Shown piece by piece: positions 44,243-55,296 of a stretch of 55,889 nucleotides of DNA. Every line of letters begins with the position of its first letter. Position 1 is the first letter of the stretch. The notes below the pieces were generated by a model. The model saw only the letters and a list, made by a program, of their open reading frames with translations. It was not told the DNA's origin and made no database searches. The translations under genes and the position numbers were made by a program. Source of the stretch: Aporhodopirellula sallentina SM41 (GTDB taxonomy: Bacteria; Planctomycetota; Planctomycetia; Pirellulales; Pirellulaceae). The stretch spans positions 1-55,889 of the forward strand of contig NZ_ANOH01000285.1 in the NCBI RefSeq assembly GCF_000346505.1, in the 5' to 3' direction.

Positions 44243-45832
44243 CTACTGGATCGGACGGACGCGGATGTCGCGCCACCGGACTTCGTACGGCCCCTTGTTC
44301 TTTCCAATGCCGTGAACTTGCAGGCCGATGAACCCGCTGCCTGAGGATTCGGGGTCGACAATGTCAGCGACCTTCGTGTCGTTAACCCACGTTTGGATTC
44401 GATCTCCGATCGCCCTGACGCGATACCGATTGAACTTTCCGTTCTGATAGGCATCTTTGATCGGTTGTTCTTTCGTGATCCAACCACGACCGGTCGCTTC
44501 GCCATAGATATAGCCCGACTCGCCCGGAGCGGATTCGATCTCGACCTGGGGACCATAGACGCGTCCACCTTCGTCACGAGTTTTTGAACGGATCTGCACA
44601 CCACTGTTGAGCCCTTCGTCGACGTTGACTTCAAACGTCAACTCGAAGTTTTCGTAGCTTTCGTCGGAGCACAAAAACGAGTTGGGGCTGCCGACTGCGG
44701 TCTTGCCGATGATGATTCCGTCTTCGACTCGGTAGGAGGCGGTGCCATTCTTTTGAGTCCAGCCCTCAAGGGATTCCCCGTTGAAGATCGATTGCCAGCC
44801 GTCGCCGTCAATGTTCGGCGGCTGGTTCAGGGCGGCCGCTTTGTCCGTGTCAGATGGCTGTTGTTCCACGTCTGCTGCGTTGGCCGGTTCCCCCGCGGCG
44901 GCTTCGGTGGACGTCAACACTTTGTTGTCGATCGCAGGCAGGTCAACCGTACCGGTAGCGGCCCACGCGGTTCCGCGACGCAGAGTCGTTTGGAAGGCCA
45001 GGCCTTTCATAGCATTGACGTCGTGCCCGAGAGTGCTGTGGAAGACACGCCCTTTGCCGAATTGAATCGTCATCAAGATCGGCTCATGTTCACCGGTACC
45101 GCGGGTGGACGGGTCGCTGTAGGCGGTCGCGAGGACGTCCATGTTTTCGGCAGGGCCGCGAAGACGACCGTACAGCTCATCGGCAACTTGCATGAACGAC
45201 CGAGGCAGTCCCCTTGTGATCGGGTGGTCTGGATTGCGAACAACGATTTCGAAAGGAACGCGACGACCATGGGTGCCGCCGGATCCTTTGGACGTGTCGC
45301 GAGTGAATCGTTGGAGGTCTTCTTTCCAACGGACATAGGGGCCGTCCTTCTCGTTACGGCCTCCCCATCCGCCGATGCCGATCATGCGGTTGTATGCTTC
45401 CCAAGCCGGGAACGAATTGTCGGCAGCGTGAACACTGACGAACCCACCTCCGTCCTTCATGTAAGTCTCGAACGCCTGCTGTGTTTCTTTGCTCCACAGT
45501 TCGCCGTTGTAGTTTGAGACGACCACGTCGTAGTCGGCAAAGTTCGGCGAGAAAGTCGACATGTCGCCACGTTTCCCCGGTGTCGTTGCGATCGTCACGT
45601 CCGCGAACCCACCTGACTCGAGCGTTTCGACAATCATGGGGGTGGTCTCTTTCCATTTGTGGTTGTTCTGACCGTCGATCAGAAGAACTTTCAATGGAGC
45701 CGCTGTGTGAGAATCGGCTGCCGACGCCGCAGGGGTGCCGAAAATCGCGGCGACGCAGAACGCCAAAAACAGGGGCAGACAGGAGGTCACGAGCCGGGTG
45801 TACAAAGGGGGACGCATCAAAGCTGTATTCAT
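44243..45832 (-). CDS. ThuA-DUF1080 fusion protein
   Basis: A 529-residue exported protein with a signal sequence ending near SAADS. Residues about 45-285 form a ThuA-like (class I glutamine amidotransferase-like, trehalose utilisation) domain with VLLIDGQNNHKWKETTP, YMKDGGGFVSVHAADNSF and GRVFHSTLGHD. A linker rich in Ala/Glu leads to a DUF1080 jelly roll (from about 345, WQSIFNGESLEGWTQKNG, LTFEVNVDEGLNSGVQIRSK, YGPQVEIE). Planctomycetes often combine these domains in secreted proteins linked to sugar catabolism; DUF1080 proteins include 3-keto-disaccharide hydrolases. It starts at ATG 45830-45832. Confidence 0.9.
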   Translation of the reverse strand: MNTALMRPPLYTRLVTSCLPLFLAFCVAAIFGTPAASAADSHTAAPLKVLLIDGQNNHKWKETTPMIVETLESGGFADVTIATTPGKRGDMSTFSPNFADYDVVVSNYNGELWSKETQQAFETYMKDGGGFVSVHAADNSFPAWEAYNRMIGIGGWGGRNEKDGPYVRWKEDLQRFTRDTSKGSGGTHGRRVPFEIVVRNPDHPITRGLPRSFMQVADELYGRLRGPAENMDVLATAYSDPSTRGTGEHEPILMTIQFGKGRVFHSTLGHDVNAMKGLAFQTTLRRGTAWAATGTVDLPAIDNKVLTSTEAAAGEPANAADVEQQPSDTDKAAALNQPPNIDGDGWQSIFNGESLEGWTQKNGTASYRVEDGIIIGKTAVGSPNSFLCSDESYENFELTFEVNVDEGLNSGVQIRSKTRDEGGRVYGPQVEIESAPGESGYIYGEATGRGWITKEQPIKDAYQNGKFNRYRVRAIGDRIQTWVNDTKVADIVDPESSGSGFIGLQVHGIGKNKGPYEVRWRDIRVRPIQ

Positions 45833-45958
45833 GGTTTCGGTAGGTACGAGAGGTCATTCCAAGAGGCGGGCCGGCACGATCGCGGTTCGTGTTGCCACGA
45901 TGGCGAGCGAATGCCGGGGTGAACAGAGGGGCGTCTAATCTACCAGAAAACCGCCACA

Positions 45959-46014
45959 CGAAAAAAGCGACTTGTTCCGTCACCCGAATCTTCGGTGTGC
46001 GGAACAAGTCGCTT
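45959..46014 (-). terminator. Rho-independent terminator
   Basis: AAGCGACTTGTTCCG (45965-45979) pairs with CGGAACAAGTCGCTT (46000-46014), a perfect 15-bp stem with a partly paired 20-base loop. On the minus strand it is followed by TTTTTT (45961-45966 as A on the plus strand). It lies 84 bases after the stop of the DUF11-repeat gene and should end its transcript. Confidence 0.9.
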
Positions 46015-46097
46015 GATGCGATCTCGTTTTGACTTCACTCATCGGCCAAGGCGGTCACAACGTCTCGCCTTGGTCGATGGTGCAACGGCGGTCTGGC

Positions 46098-49000
46098 CTA
46101 GCGAAGCGGCAGCGAGAATTCGTTGCCACCTGGGCCGCTGCGACGGGTGATCCGGTCGTTCTTCGGTGCCAGGTAATGCGTCGCTTCTTCGGCGACCAAG
46201 ACGGTGTCGCCACTGCGGACTTCCGTGCGGAAGCGATGGTGCCCGCCGGTCTCGGCTTGAGCAACAATGGTCATCTTGACCTCTTCACCGGCATCGATGC
46301 GAGGGATCGGATCGATCAACACCTGACCGGTGATGACTTTGCCGACGTGTCCACTGATTTGCTTCGGCTCGATGCCGTGGCTGAACTGTGCGACTGCTTG
46401 GACGTTGTGGGCCGGTTTGCTGCCGCGGTTGCGGATCACAATTTGGTACGAAACGTCTTCACCAATCGGTGCCGGAGCCGACGGGTCGACGACCGACAAG
46501 ACAAGGTCAGCAATCGCCTCGACGTTGGTGTCCAAGCTGACGTTAGTCTGTCCGGCGGCGCTGCCTTTGCAGTCGAACGCGAATTGGTGCGTTCCGGTCG
46601 ATTCCATGCGGCACTGGAACTGATACTTGCGGACGGCACCTGGAGTCAGCGACGCGATCTTCCAACGCAGTTGGTTGTCGATCATCGTGGCACCTTCCAT
46701 GCCGCCTTGGTAAACAACGCCCATTGGGAGTTGCAAGTTGGCGATGACGTCTTCGCTCGCGGTTGTGCCGTGGTTGGTCAACTCGAGTTGGTACGTTGCG
46801 TTGGAGCCTTGGTATTTCACCTCGGGGCCGCTCAAGATCGCTTCCAGGTCAGCGGCCAGAACGCGAACGTTCTTACCGGCTTCGGCACGCAGGTCGAGGT
46901 CGCCAACGGCGAGTCCGTGAATCTTCAATTCGCCGAGGTCCTGTGCGGTCAGTTCCACTTCGAACTGAGCTTCTTTGCCGGCAGGGATATCACCGATGCG
47001 TTGGCTCTGTGGCGAACTCGATTCAGGGCTCAGGGTAAAGACGACTTCCGGTGCAATGCCATCACCCGGGTTGAGAACGCGGATTTGGTAAGTCTTCGAC
47101 TGGCCGTAGATGACTTCATCCGGTCCATCGATGGTCAACGCGAGTTGCGGTTCTTGAACGATAACCTGAACGATCTTCTTCTGAGGTGCCAGGGTCCAGT
47201 CCACGTCGAGGTCGTGAGTCCCAGGACGTGCGGCCTTCAAGCGAACGTACATGGTTTCGCTCTCACCGGCACCGAGTTTCTCGATCCGCCAGTTCAGATT
47301 GCGGACTTGTTCTTCGGTTGCCGACTGCACGTCGCCGCGAGTGACCTGATGTCCAACGACGTCGCCCCAGTCAGGAATGTGAGCACGAACGACGAGGCCT
47401 TCGGCATCGACCGATCCACGGTTTTCAACGCGGATCTCGTACGGGTGCGTTTGGCGAATCATCACGCGGCGTGGGCCGGCGGTGAGGATACGGATGACCG
47501 GGAGTTCCGTCGCGGTCATGTTCGAATTAGCAGCAACGTTGATCGCTGGTGTTTTCGGAGTCGCAATCGCAGCCGCTGCGGTGCCGTGCTGGTCACGCAT
47601 CGCGTTGGGATGCTGAGTGGCGGCGGGCGACGACGGGGCTTGTTGCCCGTAGCCAGTGGATTGTCCGTAAACAGGCGTTTGTCCGTAGCCAGTGCCCTGT
47701 CCGTAACCGGCGGTGTGATAATTCGGTGCCGTTGGACCAGCCGCGGTTCGGCTGCGTGGAGCAAACGCGTCTTCGTGCGACGTGAACTGCGAATCGTGCT
47801 GTGCCTTCATCGGATCAGGCGTCGCATGCTGGTTTTCGATCGGCAATCGATCGCTGATCGGGTGCAGGGCAACGTCGGAGTTCCCGACTCCGGCCAGCGA
47901 GCCAGCCGAACGTCCGCCGTCCTGATTGTTTCCGAACGTGGTCATCCGGTTGAACTGGTTGGCTGGTTTGGAGCCGGCCGAATTGGCGGCAACGGTTCCG
48001 GCGTCGGCAGGTGCCTGTTGGCGGCTCGACACGGCTTGGTTGTTGACAGCAGTCGGCTGCGGAGCAGGTGCCGGACGAGTCGTTGACGGTGTGTTCGTCG
48101 ACGCGATCTCTGCTTGGCGTGCGGCGCCGAGCGTGATCGAGGACACGTTCGTTTCAGGCTTCGCAGGAGCGGGTGCTGGTGCAGGTGCGGTCGCTACTTG
48201 ACGCGGTGCTGGTGCCGGTGCTGGTTTCTCCGGTGCAGGAGCTGGTTTCGGCGCCGGCTTCCGGACCGGTGCGGCCGCGATACGAGGCGTTTCGGTCTTG
48301 GCCGGTTCTGGTTTGGACGTCACTTCGGTAGCAACGCGGCGTGACGAAGGTTGCTCGCTCTTGACGACCGCTTTCTTAGTTGGCACGGCGGCTACCTTGG
48401 TAGGCTCCGCAACTGCCTTCGGCGGTTCGGTCTTCGCAGGCGTGGTTTTGGCAGGCGCGGTGCTCTTGACCACTTTGCGGCTGACGCGTGGAACCAACTC
48501 GACCGAATCGGTGGTGTCGGAATTCTTGATCACGCGCGGCGTGCTCTTCTTGACCAACGCAGGTTCTTTGGACTCGATGCGAGTCGGCTGCGACGCGGTC
48601 GAATCGAGACTGACCGGACGCCGGCTGCTGCTGGAGACCGACAACGGAGCCGGGCGACGGCTGCTCGTTGCGGCTGGCTCCGGCGAAGGGGTGCTCAACC
48701 GACGAGGTGTGGTTTGGGCGATAGGCGGTGGTGTCGGAATTGCCGAGCGGGTGCCACTGGTGGACGAACTACGCGAAGGCTGCGCGAGTTGACGGCTGGC
48801 GGTACCGGGGTCGCGGATCGGCGCCGCCGATTTCGATGCGGTGTGCTCGCCGTTCGGGGTGTGATAGGGGATACCACTCCAGTCCACGTCGCGTTCGGTC
48901 GGTGTAGGCGTCGCACGGCGGTACGGCTCGCTACTTTTCGAACTGCTGCTGTTCGATGATCCACCGAACAGGCTGCCGAGCAGGCCGCCGGCGTTCGAGT

Positions 49001-49208
49001 AATTGGAGCTACCGTATCGGCGCTTCGAGCTGAGTTCTTTGCCGACCACCTGTTTGATTTGTGGTGATTCTTCGAACGTTTGGGCGGTCGCGACATTCGC
49101 GGGTCCCAAACCGACAGAGCTGGACACGACCGCGGCGGCGAGGAGTGCGGCCATACCGCGAGTTCGCCTTGGCGGGCTCAAGAAGGAAAAAAGGGCGTTG
49201 CGGTTCAT
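46098..49208 (-). CDS. Large exported DUF11-repeat protein
   Basis: A 1036-residue surface or periplasmic protein. The start is the ATG at 49206-49208, which gives a signal sequence (MAALLAAAVVSSSVGLG); the open frame further upstream is not coding. A long low-complexity region (residues about 60-430) is rich in Pro, Ala, Lys, Ser and Thr. It is followed by a GYGQ-type repeat (GYGQGTGYGQTPVYGQSTGY) near residue 530. The last 450 residues hold four tandem DUF11 immunoglobulin-like repeats, each starting near a YxIxVxNxG motif (YEIRVENRG, YQIRVLNPG, YQLELTNHG, YQIVIRNRG). DUF11 repeats form extracellular stalks. A long antisense frame of 685 codons runs through it. Its terminator is at 45959-46014. 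Confidence 0.9.
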   Translation of the reverse strand: MNRNALFSFLSPPRRTRGMAALLAAAVVSSSVGLGPANVATAQTFEESPQIKQVVGKELSSKRRYGSSNYSNAGGLLGSLFGGSSNSSSSKSSEPYRRATPTPTERDVDWSGIPYHTPNGEHTASKSAAPIRDPGTASRQLAQPSRSSSTSGTRSAIPTPPPIAQTTPRRLSTPSPEPAATSSRRPAPLSVSSSSRRPVSLDSTASQPTRIESKEPALVKKSTPRVIKNSDTTDSVELVPRVSRKVVKSTAPAKTTPAKTEPPKAVAEPTKVAAVPTKKAVVKSEQPSSRRVATEVTSKPEPAKTETPRIAAAPVRKPAPKPAPAPEKPAPAPAPRQVATAPAPAPAPAKPETNVSSITLGAARQAEIASTNTPSTTRPAPAPQPTAVNNQAVSSRQQAPADAGTVAANSAGSKPANQFNRMTTFGNNQDGGRSAGSLAGVGNSDVALHPISDRLPIENQHATPDPMKAQHDSQFTSHEDAFAPRSRTAAGPTAPNYHTAGYGQGTGYGQTPVYGQSTGYGQQAPSSPAATQHPNAMRDQHGTAAAAIATPKTPAINVAANSNMTATELPVIRILTAGPRRVMIRQTHPYEIRVENRGSVDAEGLVVRAHIPDWGDVVGHQVTRGDVQSATEEQVRNLNWRIEKLGAGESETMYVRLKAARPGTHDLDVDWTLAPQKKIVQVIVQEPQLALTIDGPDEVIYGQSKTYQIRVLNPGDGIAPEVVFTLSPESSSPQSQRIGDIPAGKEAQFEVELTAQDLGELKIHGLAVGDLDLRAEAGKNVRVLAADLEAILSGPEVKYQGSNATYQLELTNHGTTASEDVIANLQLPMGVVYQGGMEGATMIDNQLRWKIASLTPGAVRKYQFQCRMESTGTHQFAFDCKGSAAGQTNVSLDTNVEAIADLVLSVVDPSAPAPIGEDVSYQIVIRNRGSKPAHNVQAVAQFSHGIEPKQISGHVGKVITGQVLIDPIPRIDAGEEVKMTIVAQAETGGHHRFRTEVRSGDTVLVAEEATHYLAPKNDRITRRSGPGGNEFSLPLR

Positions 49209-49475
49209 TAGATTCTCGCCTCGAGGCACGAAAGGGTAGTTCCATCGTGATATCGGTTCGAACAGTCGTGCTTTTTGAATCAATCTTTCTGACCTTGCGG
49301 AATTGAACGAGATTCCCGGTTGTGAGGGCAGTGAAAGTCGCCGATAACGTCTGAAATTGCCGTTCGAATCTGGTCTGCGTTTCCCGCTGCGGCGGTCCTC
49401 AATACCCGTTGAGGCCGCTCTTTTCTGCCCGATCACGATTCGTTTTTGCCTAAATACCCACTTTGCCAAAACACA

Positions 49476-49826
49476 ATGTCACGACGCGAAAAAATTGAAG
49501 CGATGCTAGTGGACGATCCCACCGATACGTTTCTGCGGTATTCCCTGGCGATGGAGTTCCGTAGCGAGGGGAATTCTGAGCAGAGTTTGGAAAAACTCGG
49601 CGAGTTGACGCGTGACAAAGAGCCGTATGTGCCGGCGTTCTTCATGGCGGGACAGCAACTCGTCGAGTTGGGCCGAGTCGATGAAGCCCGGGGCATGCTG
49701 CGAGACGGAATCGAAGAGGCTCGCCGGCAAGGAAACTCGCACGCGGCGGCGGAGATGAGCGAATTGCTCGCGTCGCTCGGCAGCCTGGGCGAAGGAAGCG
49801 ATGCGGACGAAGACGACGATCTTTGA
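49476..49826 (+). CDS. TPR-like small protein
   Basis: A 116-residue soluble protein made of three helical tetratricopeptide-like units (FLRYSLAMEFRSEGNSEQSL, PAFFMAGQQLVELGRVDEAR, NSHAAAEMSELLASLGSLGE) with an acidic tail. I chose the ATG at 49476. Its TGA overlaps the recO start in TTGA (49823-49826), so it is likely translated with recO. It probably mediates protein binding; partner unknown. Confidence 0.85.
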   Translation: MSRREKIEAMLVDDPTDTFLRYSLAMEFRSEGNSEQSLEKLGELTRDKEPYVPAFFMAGQQLVELGRVDEARGMLRDGIEEARRQGNSHAAAEMSELLASLGSLGEGSDADEDDDL

Positions 49827-50722
49827 AAAACACCAACACGAATTCCAATCACCATTCCACCACCGCGATTGTCCTGCGTCTGGTGGAATTCAGCGAAACG
49901 AGCCTGGTGGTCACTCTGTTGACTCGGGACTTGGGGCGAATTTCAGCATTGGCCAAAGGTGCTCGACGCCTCAAGGGGCCGTTCGAAGGCTCGCTGGATT
50001 TGCTGTCGGTTTGCCGCGTGACGTTGATCGCCAAGGCGGGCGACACGCTCGATTTGTTGACCGAATCGAAACTGCGTCGGCGGTTTCGTGGCGGTGATCG
50101 ATCCTTGTCGCGAACCTACGCGGGCTATTACGTGGCCGAAACGCTGCGTTGGTGGCTCGACGATTCGGAACGTCACGAGGAGTTGTTCGACCTGACCCTT
50201 GCGACGCTGGGCCAGATCGATGGCGAAGGCCCGGTTGCTGAAATTCTGTTGGCCTACGATTGCCAGTGCCTCCGTTTGCTCGGTCACGCGCCGGCGACGA
50301 GGGCCTGTTCCGCATGTGGCGTGAAACTCGATTTGCTTCCCCAAAGCGGCGAGCAGAACGCGGCGGCGAAAACGAAACTGCCCCGCGGTCGCAAAATCGC
50401 GTTTTCGCTCGACGGCGGCGGGGTCGTATGCGAGGCCTGCCGGGCACGCCAATCTTCGTTGGTCTTGATCACCCACGCGACTCTCCAATCACTCGACGGA
50501 TTGCTACAGAAACCGACCGAGGCTGCCGATGAGGATACCGGTGGCCCGCCCAAGGAAGACACCGAACGGGAAAGCAATTTTCCGTTGACTTCGCTGTTGC
50601 CATGGGTGAGTGAAACTTCGTATCCCGAACTGCGTGGTTTAATCAGTCGGTACATGCAGAGTTTGCTGGGTCGATCTCTCCGGATGCAACCGTTCCTACC
50701 CGGAACGATTCGCCGGCGGTAG
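49823..50722 (+). CDS. recO: DNA repair protein RecO
   Basis: A 299-residue protein that loads RecA onto SSB-coated DNA with RecF and RecR. The N-terminal OB fold has AIVLRLVEFSETSLVVTLLT and GRISALAKGARRLKGPFEG; the helical domain carries a four-cysteine zinc site (ACSACG and VCEACRA). A TTG start at 49823 overlaps the stop of the upstream TPR gene. It has an extra acidic, Thr/Asp/Glu-rich insertion (DEDTGGPPKEDTERESN) before the last helices. It sits directly before the outer-membrane assembly genes. Confidence 0.93.
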   Translation: MKNTNTNSNHHSTTAIVLRLVEFSETSLVVTLLTRDLGRISALAKGARRLKGPFEGSLDLLSVCRVTLIAKAGDTLDLLTESKLRRRFRGGDRSLSRTYAGYYVAETLRWWLDDSERHEELFDLTLATLGQIDGEGPVAEILLAYDCQCLRLLGHAPATRACSACGVKLDLLPQSGEQNAAAKTKLPRGRKIAFSLDGGGVVCEACRARQSSLVLITHATLQSLDGLLQKPTEAADEDTGGPPKEDTERESNFPLTSLLPWVSETSYPELRGLISRYMQSLLGRSLRMQPFLPGTIRRR

Positions 50723-50778
50723 ATCATCACCGGAATTCCTCCTTGTGCCGGCGACTCGACAAGGATGATGGAACATCG

Positions 50779-52044
50779 ATGCCTGACCCGAACACCTGCC
50801 CAACACCTAACGAGACACTCTCTCGCGGCTTCGCGTGCTTTGGCTGCGGACGCTCTTTGACCGTGTTGCTAACCGGCCTGATCTCGCTGACTGCGATCGG
50901 CAACGCCGCCGCGCAAGAGGAAGAAACCCTGTGGCAGTCGACACAGAAGACGGCCGACAGCGTGACCCGTTTCCTCACCGGTCGTGAGCAAACCGACGCG
51001 GCTCGAGCACGAGAGCTGTACCAAGAAGCCGACACGATCTTTCGAAACGCCGCCCACGATATCCGCACCGTCGCTCGCGATGGCGAAACCGAGGGTGACG
51101 AAAAGAGCCAATTCGCGAAAGCGGCGAAACTGTTCGGCCGGGCCGCAGACGCCGAACCAGGATCGGCATTGTCGCAAGACGCCATGTTCATGCAGGCTGA
51201 GAGTCTGTTCTTCGCCGACAAACTGATGGCGGCGAGCGACGTCTACGCGAAGCTGCAGAAAGACTACCCACGCAACCGGCACAACGACCGGGTGGCGGCA
51301 CGGCTATTCGAAATCTCGCAGTACTGGATCGACACCGAGAAAGCGAAACCAAACAGTTGGTGGTCGCTGAACCTTTTCGATCCCACCCGGCCACGTCTCG
51401 ATGTTGACGGACACGCCGTTCGCGTGCTCGACCAAATCCGTTACGACGACCCCACGGGACGTTTGGCCGATGACGCAACCATGGCTGCGGCGGCGGAGTA
51501 CATTCGCCAAGGCAAATATGAAATGGCCGACGAATTCCTGACGGACCTTCGCGAGACGTTTCCCGACAGCGAACACTTTTTCGTGGCTCACCTTTTGGGG
51601 ATCCGCGCCAAACTCGAGATTTACGCCGGGCCTCAGTACAGCGGGTTGATGCTCGAAGAAGCTGAAAAACTCGTCAACCAAACTCGCCAACGTTTTCCCG
51701 ACAAGATGCGTGACCAAGAGACCGCCGACATGATCGCGAGGGCGTCCGCGGAAGTCGCCTATCGCCGGTCCGAACACCTGTATGCACGGGCTCAGTACCG
51801 CGAAAAGAAGGGCGAGAATCGCGCCGCATCGGAATACTATCAAAAGATTCTCGATGAGTACCCGAGCACGCCGATCGCGGACAAAGCTCGTGCTCGTCTC
51901 GAGAAAACATCGGGCCTGCCGCCGGTTCCGAAACAACGACTCAGTTGGCTGAAGGCCGTTTTCCCGGACTCGGACCGGTCGCCGCCGTTGGTTACCAAAT
52001 TCGAGTCGCCCTCCGGGGAAGACCGCGAGACAATGCTGCGGTGA
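50779..52044 (+). CDS. BamD-like TPR protein, exported
   Basis: A 421-residue exported protein with a signal sequence (LTVLLTGLISLTAIGNAAAQ) and a series of TPR-type helices: ARELYQEADTIFRNAAHDIR, FMQAESLFFADKLMAASDVY, LQKDYPRNRHNDRVAARLFE, AEYIRQGKYEMADEFLTDLR, KGENRAASEYYQKILDEYPS. The pattern and the YP ending of one repeat recall BamD/YfiO, the lipoprotein part of the BAM complex that inserts outer-membrane proteins, but I see no clear lipobox. The start ATG is at 50779. The next gene is an LptE-like lipoprotein with overlapping or adjacent start, so the pair looks like an envelope biogenesis operon. Confidence 0.83.
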   Translation: MPDPNTCPTPNETLSRGFACFGCGRSLTVLLTGLISLTAIGNAAAQEEETLWQSTQKTADSVTRFLTGREQTDAARARELYQEADTIFRNAAHDIRTVARDGETEGDEKSQFAKAAKLFGRAADAEPGSALSQDAMFMQAESLFFADKLMAASDVYAKLQKDYPRNRHNDRVAARLFEISQYWIDTEKAKPNSWWSLNLFDPTRPRLDVDGHAVRVLDQIRYDDPTGRLADDATMAAAAEYIRQGKYEMADEFLTDLRETFPDSEHFFVAHLLGIRAKLEIYAGPQYSGLMLEEAEKLVNQTRQRFPDKMRDQETADMIARASAEVAYRRSEHLYARAQYREKKGENRAASEYYQKILDEYPSTPIADKARARLEKTSGLPPVPKQRLSWLKAVFPDSDRSPPLVTKFESPSGEDRETMLR

Positions 52045-52049
52045 TCGAA

Positions 52050-52601
52050 ATGAATTTGCCCCAATGGGTGAGACTACGAACCGGGAGCGTTGCATTCATT
52101 GCGGTGCTCCTGTTTGTCGTTACAAACGGGTGTGCACCCTATCAATTCGGCAACGCGGCTTTGTTTCCGTCCGGGATTCAAACCGTGCATGTTCCCATTG
52201 TGCGTGACGCATCGTTTCGACACGACCTCGGACTCCAATTGACCGAAGCGTTGATCCGTGAGATCGAATTGCGGACACCGTACAAAGTCACCGCGGATCC
52301 TTTCGCCGACACGACGCTACGCTGCGAAGTGATCGGAGAAACGAAACGCGTGCTCACCGAAACCGACGCCGACTATCCACGCGCTCTTGATGCCGCGGTC
52401 CAAGTCCGTGCGTCATGGACCGATCGAGCGGGACGTTTGCTGCTGAACAATTCCATCGTCCCGACAGATGACCTGACGATCCTTTTTAGCCAGGATGAAC
52501 GATTTGTTCCTGAGGCCGGGCAAAGCGTGGACATGGCGATGCAGCAAGCCATCGAAGACCTCGCCGGTCGAATCGTCAGCCAGATGGAAACCCGCTGGTA
52601 A
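52050..52601 (+). CDS. lptE: LptE-like lipoprotein
   Basis: A 183-residue protein with a signal sequence ending near TNGC, a weak lipobox, after a hydrophobic stretch (SVAFIAVLLFVV). The mature part matches the LptE/RlpB-like fold: IQTVHVPIVRDASFRHDLGL, LTEALIREIELRTPYKVTAD, then a strand-rich end. LptE with LptD places lipopolysaccharide in the outer membrane. The ATG at 52050 is chosen; a GTG at 52041 overlaps the preceding TGA in GTGA and is a good alternative that would imply translational coupling. No lptD is in the window. Confidence 0.8.
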   Translation: MNLPQWVRLRTGSVAFIAVLLFVVTNGCAPYQFGNAALFPSGIQTVHVPIVRDASFRHDLGLQLTEALIREIELRTPYKVTADPFADTTLRCEVIGETKRVLTETDADYPRALDAAVQVRASWTDRAGRLLLNNSIVPTDDLTILFSQDERFVPEAGQSVDMAMQQAIEDLAGRIVSQMETRW

Positions 52602-53128
52602 TCGCCTGCGAGACGCATCGAAAATGATTTAGCGGATGTCGCCGGTCGTCGATCGTCGATCGTCGATCGTCTGAAACCTCTCGATTCCAGCTACGTGGTT
52701 TGGACACGTCACATATCAAAATGCTCTAGCAGAGCGTTTGGGCGTTGGCGAAAGCGTTCGGTCACTCGATGTAGCAAACACACGATGCCATGGACGCCAC
52801 TGTCGAGCGTTAACGGAAATCATCCGCTAATCACCGCAGATCCTCGCGTCATTTCTTGCCAGCTCGCTACCGTACCATGGCGTTCGTATGCCCCTTGGCG
52901 ATGCGACTGCGTTGCAACCCGAGATTTGCGAACCGACTCTCGATAGCATGAGAGTCGCTATCTCGTGAGGTTCACGCAAAGGGTTTTCTCACGCAAACTT
53001 TTGTTTTGCGTTACCGCCAAACTGCGGCGGGTATCCAAATGTCGCGTCATTGAACAAAGACATCCCGGGTGTGTAGGCTTTGAGATCCGTGGTCTGTGAT
53101 CGGTAATTGTGTTTGAAATGATTCTGCG
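52602..53128. other. Intergenic region with short repeats
   Basis: 527 bases without a supported gene. A tandem GTCGATC repeat (three full units plus GTC) lies at 52648-52671. Near 52935-52956 GACTCTC and GAGAGTC form an inverted repeat, and close to 52990 ACGCAAA and TTTGCGT form another hairpin. The nhaP2 promoter is expected near the right end. Confidence 0.55.
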
Positions 53129-54976
<1,848 letters not shown>

Positions 54977-55127
54977 GATGCGGTTGTTTAGAGCTTTTCT
55001 TAAACCCTGACGCGTCCGATCCGGTAGCAAGATCACCAGAATCCAGCCCCGGAAAGGCTGGCGACATCGGTTACATCATTCTTCCAAACGCTCTCGTATT
55101 CCGACGCAGTTTGGTTTTCAGGCAGGT

Positions 55128-55185
55128 GGTAGTGGATCTTGTTAAAGATCCTCACGCAGCAGGATCTTTAACAAGATCCACTACC
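55128..55185. repeat. Perfect 25-bp inverted repeat with nested palindromes
   Basis: The arm at 55128-55152 pairs perfectly with the arm at 55161-55185 over 25 bases with an eight-base loop. Each arm is itself a small hairpin (GGATCTT-GTTA-AAGATCC, at 55134-55151 on the left), so the DNA can fold as one long hairpin or as two short ones. It lies in the 320-base gap between the convergent antiporter and coiled-coil genes. No T-run follows, so a terminator role is uncertain. Confidence 0.9.
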
Positions 55186-55296
55186 CGGAATAGCGTTGGC
55201 ATTGACGACTAAACGATATCGACAAAGCCAACGGCTTTTGTCGTGCGACTGCGGTCTCTCGCGACGGAGGAGGCCGGAGTCGAAACGTGGAGCCAA

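Noticed and set aside
46029-48086. 685-codon plus-strand open frame
   Set aside because: It runs antisense through the DUF11-repeat gene. Long opposite frames are common in this G+C-rich sequence, and the translation is Arg/Val-rich without a domain.
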